NCBI GenBank assembly: GCA_027886185.1
Contig: WOAB01000142.1
Location: forward strand, 2,108,001 to 2,172,000
Length of the DNA: 64,000 nt
Origin: Rheum nobile
Taxonomy: Eukaryota; Streptophyta; Magnoliopsida; Caryophyllales; Polygonaceae
Reading direction: 5' to 3'
In this document: one piece after another, positions 24,518-36,300 of the stretch
Numbering within the stretch: the stretch's first letter is position 1
Layout: every line of letters starts with the position of its first letter
The notes under the pieces: generated by a model
Seen by the model: the letters and a program-made list of their open reading frames with translations, nothing else
Database searches by the model: none
What the model was told of the DNA's origin: nothing
Program-made: the position numbers and the translations under genes

Positions 24518-24882
24518 CTAACCCTTCTGCAACCGTCTCCTATGTCTTAGTCCTTGCACATTCGAAATAATGTGAGAACCACATCCTGAATGTAATATCC
24601 AAGAATGAGACTTGGTTGATAAGATTTCAGTAACGTAAATACCTAAAGTGAAGACTGTTCTCCTCTTCTTTTCTTTCAGGTTTTTGTGACTTGCCTTATC
24701 CTCATCAGATGAGGTGGCAATTAACTCTGGGATGGGGGTTTCAAGGACATCCTCCTGTCCCTCAGACCTGAGACTGATTCTCATATGTCTTTCCCAATCA
24801 AGGAAATTTGTGTCGTTCAAATGGTTTTTCTCAACTATTGAGCGGAGAGTGAATTTGAGGTGTTCAGAAAACATAGTAACTA
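24518..24882 (-). pseudogene. Copia gag remnant fused to the protease start
   Basis: Read on the minus strand from ATG at about 24876. The start KNHLNDTNFLDWERHMRI is the N-terminal gag motif of this Copia group. About 60 residues later the frame reaches SWILHSGCGSHI, the position of the aspartic protease active site (D-S-G-[AC] in active copies). Almost all of gag, including the CCHC zinc knuckle, is missing. The Asp of the protease motif is replaced by His (LHSGC), so the protease would be inactive. Confidence 0.75.
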
Positions 24883-24982
24883 CAAAACGGAATAAAAAAC
24901 ATGCAGATAAATTATGCTTGACATGCAAGAACTTAAAATTTAGACAAACTATAAACAATAAGTTATTGCACATTCTACTCAA

Positions 24983-26910
24983 TTAAATTGTCCCTTGTGA
25001 GTAAAATGATTCCAAGATCCTATCTTAGATGAAACTCGAGCGTACTAGGGCACTTCCCCAAGTCTCATGTAATCAAGGTAAGTAAACTCCTTTACTAATT
25101 ATAACACCTTATAACTCTTGGTTGATGGTCACATTTTATGTAAGACTCATCCTTATGCCTCAAGATCCAAAACTGAGCCTTTTGGTCTCTTGTTGAGTGT
25201 AACCATACCAAGGCAGCATGCCCCTATTAGACATACCCGCACTATCCCAAGGTCAAGGAAGGACACCTCGCTAGGGAGAAAACTATCCAACGAATCCCAA
25301 GGGCCTCATGGTTATGATATGAAAAGGCATGATCTCAATATTCTGTTAAGGGACTTAAGCATGCATTGGTTGTTTATTTACTAGTGAACAAAATAGCATA
25401 AACAAACAAGCAAGCATGCAAAGTGAGAAATAAAGCATTCAAGTAATGCAGTAATTAAATGTGATCCTAGTATGACCCCTAAAAACCAAAATTAAAGATC
25501 TAATCTTCATGGCTCTTGTTACTCTTGGATCTCCATCCTTAGTATTCTCCATGGATCTACATCCTTTGGTATTCTTAGGATCTTCTTCTTCTTGTCTTAC
25601 ATATAATTGAAATAAACTCTCTTGCAGAAATTTAAATTACAAAAATACATAACGATACGCAGATCGTGTACAAGAAAAACATAACGGTACGCAGACCGTA
25701 TTTATCTATCCTAATGTGGGCCATACTAGTCACCTCATGCAAGCAATAATATCATAATATTATAACACATACATGCAATAATAATATCAAATATTATCAA
25801 TAATATTAATCTAATTAATAGTAATAACCAATTTAACTAATTTAAATAAAACCATATTAAATTAAATAAATCATCTCATGACATAAATAATTTAATATCA
25901 AATTCTTAATTCAAATTAAAAAATAATATATAGAATTAATCATAATTAATCAGTAAAATGCATTATTGGATAATATATGCATAAACAAGATAAGATATCA
26001 AATATCCTTATCTAAATCTAGTGGGAATCTATCCTAACAACTTTTTAGGAAATTATATAATTTAGATAATATCAAATATTATCCAATTAAATAAATAAGA
26101 TCTTATCTTATAATTTAGGAAATTATCCTAATATGTCAAATCTACCCAACCGGATCGAATCGCGTCCAAGTCAAACTCGGACCGATCCGTGCCTACCGAT
26201 CCACGCGGCCGAACAATACAGTTTGTTGACCATCCCGTTGTCATATCCAAACAATTAATTAACAATTAATCTAACTTGTCCGAACTTGTCCAATCAACAA
26301 TTAACAATTAACAATTCTGTATGTGGATATCATATTCGAACTTGTCCAATCAATTCTACAAACCAAATCAATACTGCATTAACAACTAAAGCAAAATTTT
26401 ATCTTATACTGATAGTTACTGTAGAAAATATGTACAGGAGATAACTTTCATAAATTTGAGAGTGGACCGAACCAATTAACAATTTTATCTTCTAAAGTAC
26501 ATATTGTACGTAGTTAGTGTAGAAGATGACAATTAACAATTAATTTCATCTTCTAAAGTTCATATTGGACCGAAACAATTTCTTTCATAAATTCAGAATT
26601 TAACAAAAAGTAGAATTTAGGAAGTTGATTCATCTTATGAAAATCAAAATTTTCATCTAATGATTTAAACATGCCAAAAAATCATATCTCTTGCATAATT
26701 AAATCATATAAATCAAGTATGGGTAGATCAATTTTACATGCATATATGTTCATAAAGTTCTTCAACCTTACAAATCCAATCAATTAAAATAAGAATTTTA
26801 ATCATGCAAATTAACTTATATATCAATTTATCACTTAATTTGAATCAAGACAATCATGAACATGCATCAAAATTTATAACTTTAAACTTGATCTAATCAA
26901 TTTATGCAAG
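24983..26910. other. Copia 5' untranslated interior, no gene seen
   Basis: AT-rich stretch between the gag remnant and the primer-binding site. It contains several repeats of AACAATTAA (about 26270-26550) but no conserved protein. Confidence 0.6.
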
Positions 26911-26925
26911 AGGCAACTGATACCA
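26911..26925 (-). promoter_or_regulatory. Primer-binding site of the Copia element
   Basis: On the minus strand TGGTATCAGTTGCCT begins two bases after the 5' LTR. The first nine bases match the 3' end complement of initiator Met-tRNA (TGGTATCAG), which is used by most plant Copia elements. Confidence 0.8.
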
Positions 26926-26926
26926 C

Positions 26927-27611
26927 TATTGGGATTTTAGATGCGTAAAGCGGAATTTCAGGAAACGATTTCCTAACATCTAACCAAAGATCTCATGCAT
27001 AAACCAAATAGATCATAGATAGGAAGAATCAAATACCTTTTGATGCGTGTTTCAATCTGCTGGAATTGAGAGAATAGAGCCTCATGTGTGACTCCTCTAT
27101 TTGGTCCACCCGAGCTTGGATCTGGATCGCCTGGGACTCGGTTGCTAGAGAGAGGAACGAAGGCGAACGAGGGAGAGAGCAAGGGAGGAGTACGGCTGCC
27201 TTGGGTAAAAGATGGATTAGGGTTTTCTCCTAGAAAGCCCTCCTTTTATATTACCATGTGTAGATATCTTATTTCCTAAATAAGTATATCTCTTATTATT
27301 AATAATAACTCTTTATTATTAACAAACTTTATCTCCCAAGTTATATCATATATAACTTTATACTATATACTTTATATAATATGTCTCCCAATAAACTGAT
27401 CCAGTCCAAACTCTAAGGGTGTGACCTCATAGGACCCGGTAACAATAGTAATAGACTCTATGACATACTCTATAACATATAGTCTATAAATCATAGTTGG
27501 CTTCTAGCAAAGCACTATGACTACCTAAAATCATCGGATTAAATATCTCCATAAATGGTCCCACTTCATAATCAGTAATTGCACCTTTGATTAAAGGACA
27601 CAATTCCTTCA
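26927..27611 (-). repeat. 5' LTR of the Copia element
   Basis: 685 bases, same length as the left LTR. Followed on the plus strand by ATGCA at 27612-27616. Confidence 0.93.
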
Positions 27612-28864
27612 ATGCAAGCCATAATTCAAGTGTTAGCTTCTATATACAAGTTATATTTAAGATATATGATTTATACGGTTAACGTAGAAATCTATTGTTG
27701 ACTTGTTAATCATCCAAGTATTAGCCATCATAATTTGAAAAACTACGTTCGACTTGATTCCGTATTAAACGGATACGTAGGAAATTCGATGTCAAATTCA
27801 AATATATATTGAATTCAGTCAAACCAAATTCAAATTAAATTTCAAACAAACATGAAATTAAAACTAAAAAATGTTCTTGTTAGAATTATGTATGATTCGA
27901 TCCCTTTAAAGGGTACGTAGAAAATTCGATAAAAAGCAATCACTCATCGAGTTCAATCATAACTCTAAAATTGAAATAAAATTCACCAAAATGAATTTAT
28001 TTATATTTTAGTAGAAGATTAAACAACCCTTCATAGAAGGTGGGTTCGATCTTATCCATGACATACAAATGATAGTTGGATCTTGTCTAGGCAACCCTTC
28101 CTAGAAGGTGGGGTTAGACTTGTTCCTCTGATGTACGACAAATAAAAAAACTCGAAACTACGTAAGGTTTGATCCTTCTTAGGAAGGTATGTAGGCAACC
28201 CGCAAAATTTGGGTGCAACCCAAATCATTTAAAAAAACTTAAAATCCCCAACGTATCTATGTTATTGAAATTGTAACGATATATACAGATAAGGGTCGAA
28301 CATAAAAAAAAAAACTAATAAGATGTGTTTGTGCATTGTTGTTTTCTTTTAACAATTTTTGTCTAACATTAATTATATATTTCTATCAAAGATTTTTATT
28401 TTAAATCTAGCACTACTTTTTCCCGATTTAAACATAAATCAATACAAAGATTATAAATCGATCAATTACAAATATTACAAATCAATCACAAAATATTTTA
28501 AATTCAAAACTTTCACAAACACTGATTAACTCAGAATTGGACTAATTGGCACATCATTGGTGAGCACATATCTGCACATCCCCTGCCACATCACCGTCTT
28601 GGAATCCCAGTCCATCGCGTCGTTTGTCGCGATAAAGGCTTTGGACCATTTAATTCACAAAAATCCCTTAAAGTTGCAATACTAGCCATTAGCGGAACAC
28701 AATAGTTAAAGTACATCTGCATTTTCAAAAAAAAATGAGACTAGTTGAAAATCATATAATGAAAATCTTAACAACAAAGATTAATGTTCAATTGGAAATT
28801 AAATAGAAGTTATAAAAAATCGAGGTAAACAACAACATAAATAATTGCTACATATTTATGGATA
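27612..28864. other. Spacer, possible old LTR sequence
   Basis: No gene is seen. Phrases such as GGTATGTAGGCAACCCG (about 28183-28203) and paired CTAGAAGGTGG motifs resemble non-coding parts of plant Gypsy elements, but no LTR ends or target duplication could be defined. Confidence 0.35.
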
Positions 28865-28874
28865 TATGATTGTA
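28865..28874. other. 10-bp target-site duplication, left copy
   Basis: TATGATTGTA occurs directly before TIR element A (28865-28874) and directly after it (31112-31121). A 9-11 bp duplication is typical of Mutator-like elements. Confidence 0.7.
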
Positions 28875-31111
28875 GAGGCACGCTCCGGTAAAACGGAAAT
28901 TGTGGTAAAACGGAAGTACTAATCTGGAGCGTCGGATTGATGTTGATGGATGGTTGGATTAATGGGTTATAGGAGATATATGGTAGAGCCCTAACCACCA
29001 AATCTAACCTAATATGGATATTATTAATAAGAAATAATTAATTTTGGTTGTTATAGGAGAGAGAAAATAATACAATATTCTCTTTCCTAATCGATTTTGC
29101 TCCCATTCAAATATTAAAAATTTAAATAGGAAGAACATTTCTAAACGTTCGTGAATATCGTTAATATGTTCACGAATATCAATCATTTGTTAATGAATAT
29201 CGTTTATGTTTGTTTGAATATCGATTTCTATTTAATAAGTGAAGATTTAATATCTTAAAAATGTGAATATCATCACTTAAATCATGAATTTCACCACTTG
29301 ATAATATGAATATCACACTAAGTTACATAAATATCTCAATTAATCACATGAATATCAAATTTACTTACACGAATATCACCACTCAATTTATGAATATCAC
29401 TACTCATTTTGTGAATATCGCCCACCACCCAATTACATTAATATAGTCACTCAAGTACATGAATGTCATCAACTAACTACACGAATATCACCACCCAATA
29501 TCTTCGAAGCTTTGATTCATGGCGGTAAGGTTTACCAATGATATTGTCGCGTCGATTTTGGGTCGTACAGTCGTTCGATCAACCTGAATATGAACATTAT
29601 TATAATGAATATCAACAATATTATTATAATTAATATCAACAACATTATATTGAATATCACATCATAAAATTTGAATATCAATTATTCAACGCATAAAACC
29701 TCCTGAATATGAACAACATTATAGTGAATATCACATCAAACAATTTGAATATCAATTGCAAACAGTATAAACAACACCATCAATAAGCAATTTGAATACT
29801 ATAATAGCGATATTCATTCCATATGTGATGATATTCACGTATTTTGTACACATAGTCATACAAGTAAGTAGTCGATATTCATTAAAACAGTGTCAATATT
29901 CAGAGTTTAATTCGCACATGATAATTATTCAAAGTTTAGGTGACTATCACATCATAAATATCAAATATTCAATGCATGAGACCTACATCCAATATGAATA
30001 TCAAAAACATTTGTATGAATATCACATTAAACAATTTGAATATTAATTACAAACAATACCCCAAAACACCAAAACTGAAACTTCCTAGAACAAGCTGTCA
30101 ATTAAACACAATAACACCTTCTTCAGAGTAGTAAGAACTTACATTCATGATTCTCCTTTGATGTTGAAAGTTTCAACCCAGATACCACGGAGTGCCCTGT
30201 CGAATTGCACTTCAACTTCTGCAAGAATTGATAGTAACTTTCCAGAAATTCAGCGTGACTTCAACTTGCTCATTCTATTTCGTCTGGACTCTGAATTGAG
30301 TGATTCCAACTCCCAGAGTTATATCTGGAAGTCTAATTTCGTCCCTCAAAATTGGAGAATTTTCTGAGTTGTAAATCAAAAGATATGGCATTTTAACTGA
30401 GAGGTCGCTGAGATTTTCGGGAAGGAATTGACAGCAACTTTCCAGAAATCTAGCGTGACTTCAACTGGCTCGTTCTCTTTCGTCTGGACTCGGAATTAGG
30501 TGATTCCAACTCCCAGAGATAGATCTGAAAATCTAATTTCGTCCCTCAAAATTGGAGAATTTTAGGAGCTGTAAATAAAAAGATATGGCGTTTTAACTGA
30601 GAGGTCACTGAGATTTCCGAGAAGGAATTCAGCGAGATGAGTTTATGGGTGAAGGATGTGAAGATGGGGATGGATTGATAGAGGGAGAAAAGTTGAAGAC
30701 GACGGCGTGTTGAAGCTCTCCTATGTGGCCGATTCCAGTCGGAAGTTGAAGACGATCCAGTCGAGGTCGAAGGCGGCGGCGGCGTGTTGAAGCCCGGCGG
30801 CGTGTTGAAGCCCTCCTCTGTGGCCGATTCCAGTCGGAAGTTGAAGACGATTTCAGTCGAGGTCGAAGAGGATTCCAATCGAGATCGATATTAACTGGGA
30901 GGGAGAGAATAAAATAAAAAAGGAAGGGTAGGATCTCTTATAATTTAGGTAAGAAAATCCCTAAATTAATGGGAATCATGCGTGTTCAATTCCACCATAT
31001 AAACATGCACCCAATTACTTTTAATCACAACCATTCATTTATTTGTAATTCAATGGCCCTTAATAGTACTTTCGTTTTACTCTAAGAAGCCGTTTTACTA
31101 GAACCAAATTC
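28875..31111. mobile_element. TIR element A (MULE-like, non-autonomous)
   Basis: The 2237-base element is bounded by the 10-bp duplication TATGATTGTA. Its left end is GAGGCACGCTCCGGTAAAAC and its right end, in reverse complement, is GAATTTGGTTCTAGTAAAAC. The inverted similarity continues for ~50 bases through GTAAAACGGAAGTACTA against GTAAAACGAAAGTACTA. The interior from about 29150 to 30050 is crowded with GAATATCA or its complement, at least 25 copies by eye, a pattern like subterminal transposase-binding repeats. A GC-rich part near 30700-30880 is probably an acquired piece. No transposase is present. Elements B, C and D at 51.8-60.0 kb belong to the same family by their ends. Confidence 0.7.
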
Positions 31112-31121
31112 TATGATTGTA

Positions 31122-31859
31122 AACTAAATAAAAGTTATAGAAAATCGAAGTCATGAGTTTTGGTTAAAATTATTTTTTTAGAAAAATATTTTAAAAATAT
31201 TCGATATGAGATTGAAAACACAATATCTAAAACTAATTTAGGATACCATATATATGATTGCTTTTTTCTTTTAATTTCGTAATTCCCATTTTAGCTTTTT
31301 GTTCTAAATTAATCCAGATAGCTTTTGACACTACTAACTTAATTTTCATTTTATCTAATCAGTATAATATGTCAAAAGATTTGGTTATAACGACTTTTTA
31401 TATAAAAAAAATAGAGTAAATAAATCGTATCTAGTAAAGATCAAATATTGAGAAACATGATATCTACACCAAATACTTCCCAAATAAACTAAAACTTCTA
31501 TCAAAATTCAAGGGGTTTTTTAAATCAATATTTATTTTTTTAGCACAATATCTAAATCAATATTTACTTTTATTCTTTTACTTTTTTTTTTAAATTTAAA
31601 ACTCAGTCTAATTATAAATACTTCATCTAAATTATATATTATATACTAGAATAATTTAAATGTTTCTTTAATCAATAGTATTCAAATGTCTCAAGAAATT
31701 TGAGTAGATAAATATTGTTTGTGGACAACATTAAATCCAAATTAATTTAAAAGTTATAAGGGACTACGTATTACCATATCTTTTAACTAATTTGTCACAC
31801 CTTTATGTTTCTAAAATTTCAAGGTTATCCATTTATATGATTGAAGCATTGATGTGTAA
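31122..31859. other. AT-rich spacer, nothing recognised
   Basis: The first 45 bases (about 31120-31165) resemble 28793-28830 just left of element A (AAGTTATA.AAAATCGA), so the target region held a short duplication. Otherwise no feature is seen. Confidence 0.5.
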
Positions 31860-32190
31860 TCTACTATATATAATACTAAAGTAAAACTTAGCTAAGACCA
31901 TTTGTCATTTTGATGTTGGATTACATCAATAATTGTCATATGTCTACTCCACATCGTGCCACATCACTAAGTTATAACTTTTCCTATTATTATTATATTA
32001 TGTAAATTATTTTAGATATGATCCTAATTTCATTTCAAGATATAGATTATTCCCATTTGATCCTAATTTTCATATTAGATAGAATATATTAGGTATTTTT
32101 TGAATATTCTCTTTTAACTTTTCCATTTAATTAGGCACATTTATTCAAGCCTCCACTTAATTCAATTATTTCTAGGTATAAGACCTAATT
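31860..32190 (+). mobile_element. Helitron-like 5' end (candidate)
   Basis: A|TCTACTATATATAATACTAA matches the style of the starts at 7370 and 9265. If the downstream PMD gene piece lies inside a Helitron, this could be its left end, but no 3' end was found to prove it. Confidence 0.3.
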
Positions 32191-32508
32191 CAACATAATG
32201 CGTATGTATGGTGTGCCATTCTGTTTGACCACAAGAGTATTGGAGGTTTTGCATGGGGAGTTGACATCCTTGCGTTTTTGTATTGCAATTTGGGAGAGGC
32301 GTCTAGGCGTGGAGCGCAAGGGTTTGCATCATGTAGGATTCTTATTAGGGTAAGCTATTCGTGTCGTATTAGTCAAGTTATAATTGACTTTCTAATTTTT
32401 TTTTCTAATAGTGTTATTTCATCAGGTGCAGTCATGGATTTGGGCGTACTTTTGCCATTTCCTTGGGCATTATATTACGAACCCGCTATTTACGGGAGCA
32501 ACTGCTAG

Positions 32509-32939
32509 TAGAGGTGTCAAACGGGTCGGGTTCGGGTTTAAGCGTATCGGGTCGGGTTCGGGTCAGGTCGATTGCGGGTCAAAATTTGCGGGTTGATTGC
32601 GGGTCAGGTCGTTGCGGGTCAGGTACGGGTTCGGGTCGACCCATCGGGTCGAGAGCGCCTTGTCATTTTTTAAAATGAATATTAAAATAATATTTTAATT
32701 AAAACAAAAAATAATAAATCAAAAAATTGTTATTATATAATATTTTAATAATAAAATTTAATATAATATTTAAGATATAAAATATAAACACATTTGTATT
32801 TACCCAACGGGTCAATGACCCAACCCAGAAATTTTTGGGTCGAACGGGTCGGGTCACTTTTGACCCAATACTTTTCGGGTCGGGTCTCAACCCAGAAAAT
32901 GCGGGTCAGGTCGGGTCGGGTCAAATTTTGACAGTTCTA
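32509..32939. mobile_element. MITE (hAT-like) within a PMD exon
   Basis: 431 bases with ends TAGAGGTGTCAA and TTGACAGTTCTA (inverted, one or two mismatches). The flanks ACTGCTAG (32501-32508) and GCTGCTAG (32940-32947) are an 8-bp duplication with one change, as expected of hAT insertion. Both ends are packed with CGGGTCGGGTTCGGGTC-type repeats facing each other around an AT-rich core, so it can form a strong hairpin. The exon frame continues across it when the insert and one duplicate are set aside. Confidence 0.85.
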
Positions 32940-33291
32940 GCTGCTAGGGATGGGGTGGAGTTGGCCAACATTAGAGATACTGGACGTTTGGTGGAGATAC
33001 GTCGAATGCTGGACAACATGAGATATGAGGAGGTAAATAGTGTATAGGTTATTGTCGATAAGCTTATAACAAATAACATTAAATAGATAATTAATAGGAA
33101 CATGTGACGTTACAGGTTACTTGGACTCCATGGGTGGGGGTGGACTACAACGCTCCAGAGATTTCCCCTTCTCAGTTCCGGGGTGTACTGCGTATTTTGG
33201 AGATTGCAGAGCCGTACATGCCGGACCGAGTCCTCATGCAGTTTGGTATTGTACAGACCATCCCATATCCTCTGATTCAGTCCAGCACAAC

Positions 33292-33296
33292 GACAC
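33292..33296. other. Target-site duplication GACAC, left of solo LTR
   Basis: GACAC at 33292-33296 is repeated at 35592-35596 on the far side of the solo LTR. Confidence 0.9.
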
Positions 33297-35591
33297 TATA
33301 ACACCCCCAAATATTCCCTTGGAAAGGCATTACCGCAAGTGATCTCAGACGTACTGTCCGATGTCACCCAAGGCTTTTCCAGTTGATATAAATCATCAAA
33401 CACCAATTATGATACAAAACATTATAACTTTCAATTAAAATCATTGTCTCGGCATTACATCCATAATCCGAAAGACAACCAAAATACAGCGGAAGACTTA
33501 ATACAAGATATATTTAATGCAGCGGAAGACTTTAAATAAACAACAAAAGGGTCTTGATCGCAATGATCACCCGCCAAGGATCTTAACCTGGATCACTTGT
33601 CAAAACACCGTTCGCTTCTATAGTCGTTCTAGCCTTCACGGGATGGCAACTTATCTGATGTGCCGAATCGAACGGATGACACCAGCCAACCATGCAGAGA
33701 ACAATTACGGTTGGTTAGTCTAATGAAAGACTAAGCAAGGGTACGAAGCAGAGTGGTTCGAAGTAGACGTATTAGGTTAGACTCATCGTCTCTCGAATAA
33801 CAGTCGATAACGATAGTCAACCACCATACTCCTACTAGAATATATGATAAGGCATGATCAAGAGAAGATTTTGGAGACCGAGTCTCACAACAATCAACCC
33901 AAAAAAGACTCCAACGAACTGAGTCTTATCGGAAGCATGACAAATGTTGGGAAACATTAATTAATCACAGAATCACAGTATCGCATACGAGTGATTTAAA
34001 AGTTAAGACGAGTTTTCCTAGCTGTACTATCGCCTAACTGCACTACTCGCCCAAGGGTATATTAATTATGTGCGACAACGGCACTTATCTCATTAAATTC
34101 CAAAACACACATCACGTTATAAGCTTTTAGATATATGTTTCGTCATGAGGGACATATATCGAAGGGAATCCTTCCCAAGGTTTGTGACACTAGCTAAGTG
34201 CACCACCTCTATACTCGGATAGAGGACGATCATGATCCGCCAGTTGGTGTCAGGGTCTCCGATGCCCTCTCAACCAATAATTATCAAGAAACGACTGGAC
34301 CTCAACGAGTCCAACGTTCCTAACTACTAGTGCTAACTAAACAGTTCAACACAGTAATAATCCATATCACAGCCATCATGACCAACATCAAAAACATATA
34401 TCTATATTAGCGTTGTTCTAACAGATATACAACCTAGTATAATATCATGTTTTAATCATATATATATATATATAATAGCGTTGTTCTATCAGATATATAA
34501 CCTATTATAATATCTCCTTTTAATCATATCATTTAACAAAACTGTTATCAACGCAAACAGTAAATCATCCCAAATTAATTAACAACTAAACAATTGATAA
34601 TTAATTGAAATATGGAATGATGAGCAAGAGCGAACCGCCACTTGCCTTAGATCCACAGAAGCTTAAGCAAAGCTTAGAGACGAAGAGTTCCTGGGTCTGA
34701 AACTGGGACAGATCTCGGATTATAAATCCCTAAGAAACGACCCATAACGAGACCCTAAGTTAGATTCAATATCTACATAATTGAATCTAAAAGAATAGGA
34801 AAAGAATCAAAGGAATCAAGCCTCGCCCAAGACCACACACCCAAGAACACACACTCGGACAAGGCTCGCCGCGGGTGCGGTGGAGCTCTTACCGCGGGGT
34901 GCGGTGGTGTTACAGTGGTGAGCTCGCGACAGTGTTTTAATGGAGAAAACTCACCCAATCACTTCGTTTGCTTTCGATTTGATTATGGTTCGATCTCCCA
35001 ACACCTTAGACCTTCTAATACCACTTAGGAGTACCTTTTCCAACACTCAAAGGGATTCGAACACCTTTACAACAAAGCTCAAAGCTTGGTGCTTCAATGG
35101 AGAAAACAGAGGAGAGGAGGAAGATGAAGCTTGACTTTTGATTTCTACTCCTTTTATGGCCCAAAAATGAGCCTCCTCAGAGGGGACAAGAAAGGAGACC
35201 AGGGGGCAAGGCTAGGTGCCACTTGGGCTGCCTAGGCCTGACAACTCCGGCGAGTTGCAGCCAAGTCTTATCGCGAAGACGAAGACCGCCTCATCTGTTG
35301 GCTTTCGCCGCGGGTGCGGCCACTTGACCGCGAGGGGAGGTCAAGGCCATTTTCACCCTTTTTGACCGTTTTGACTTTGGGTTAATCTTCTTAACCCCGG
35401 GTTAAATATATTCGTACACGAATGACTATTTAACCCCGAAAATACGTCAACTGTATTTTATATTACTCAGAAAAAATATTACAGAGATCAAACATATTAC
35501 CGAATGTCTGAACTTCTCTGAATTTAATCCGACTTGTAATACGGGAGTTGGAAAAATTCCAAACTATCCTTATAAAATGAGGGATATTACA
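33297..35591 (-). mobile_element. Solo LTR, probably Gypsy, 2295 bp
   Basis: On the plus strand it begins TATAACACCCCC and ends GGGATATTACA, and it is flanked by the perfect 5-bp duplication GACAC. Read on the minus strand the start TGTAATATCCC and a TATA-like CCATAAAAGG (about 35150-35160) fit an LTR transcribed to the left. There is no gag-pol, so it is the product of LTR-LTR recombination. It sits in a PMD exon whose frame is continuous across the insertion point. The sequence is related to the partial LTR at 62845-64000 (shared CGGATGACACCAGCCAACCA). Confidence 0.88.
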
Positions 35592-36300
35592 GACACGAAA
35601 TGAGGAGATCAAAGGTTACACAGTTCAATTTCATGATGAGTTGCTAGGAGCATGGGATGCAGAACCGAGACCTCTGATCAACTTGGTGGGCCCTACCGTG
35701 ACTCATTTTTGGGACGTTTCTGATGACTATTTGGACTGGTTCAATGAAATGTCTCATCCATTGGTCGATCCCATTCCAGTCAGACAAGATCGTCCCATTG
35801 GCCCAGTCCATATCGCCCCTATAGTGGATTCAGTTGCGGTACGTATTAATTCTTTTACTTTTAATTTATGATTATTGGTATTTGTAGGTTTTGACTAATA
35901 AATACTATTATTTAATACAACACATCCAGTTGGTTGCTGGTGAGCTCCATACTTATTTGCAGAACCCTGAGGAGAGCAAATCGACTATAAATGATGGTGT
36001 TGTTAGAGCATGGTTGGAGATGCTGATTGGGGAGACACCACCCATGCCCCTCCCCCCTCCACCCCGTTATTCACAGATGTTTCAAGATTCAGTCCACGAG
36101 GCTGGTGAAGGGAATGGCAGTCATCCAGGGGAGGAGGAGGAGTACCAGTTATGTTGACTTATTTGTAGACTTTATGTACATATTTTTTAGTTATTATGTG
36201 GTTTTGTATGAGAAGTAGCAACAAATTTGTAAAATGGTCGAATTTATGTACATATTTTTTAGTTATTTGTTTATGCACTAGACTAGGCCTTTTAGGGGAG

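Larger units (their letters stand above)
20337..27611 (-). mobile_element. Ty1/Copia LTR retrotransposon, full length but degenerate
   Basis: The 7275-base element lies on the minus strand with 685-base LTRs at 20337-21021 and 26927-27611 and the 5-bp target duplication ATGCA on both sides. Read on the minus strand, the LTR starts TGAAGGAATTGTG and ends CCCAACA (CCCAATA in the right copy). A primer-binding site starting TGGTATCAG lies next to the 5' LTR, and a purine-rich tract (AAGTGGGAGAT) next to the 3' LTR. I counted about 16 differences between the LTRs by eye, roughly 2%, so insertion is fairly recent. The domain order on the minus strand is gag remnant, protease, integrase, reverse transcriptase, RNase H, which is the Copia order. 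About 1.9 kb between the primer-binding site and the gag remnant holds no open frame. Confidence 0.95.
32205..36157 (+). pseudogene. Plant mobile domain (PMD) gene, 5'-truncated and split by two insertions
   Basis: Exons, inserts set aside: about 32205-32349 (FAWGVDILAFLYCNLGEASR), 32426-32508 joined to 32948-33032 (VQSWIWAYFCHFLGHY, then TGRLVEIRRMLDN), 33116-33296 joined to 35597-35838 (WVGVDYNAPEISPSQFRG, LMQFGIVQTIPYP, then EIKGYTVQFHDELLGAWDAE and HFWDVSDDYLDWFNEMSHP), and 35930-36157 ending at TGA. Introns have GT-AG ends and phases agree. The pattern WG...YR.L..AS, then LQ.W.WERF-like, then ..QFG..Q.IP matches the PMD family (MAIN/MAIL1 relatives and their transposon-borne kin). The N-terminal part is missing. 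The exon parts carry no stop of their own; the gene is broken by a MITE and a solo LTR. PMD genes are often carried by plant transposons, and this one lies convergent to a GRF gene. Confidence 0.75.
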
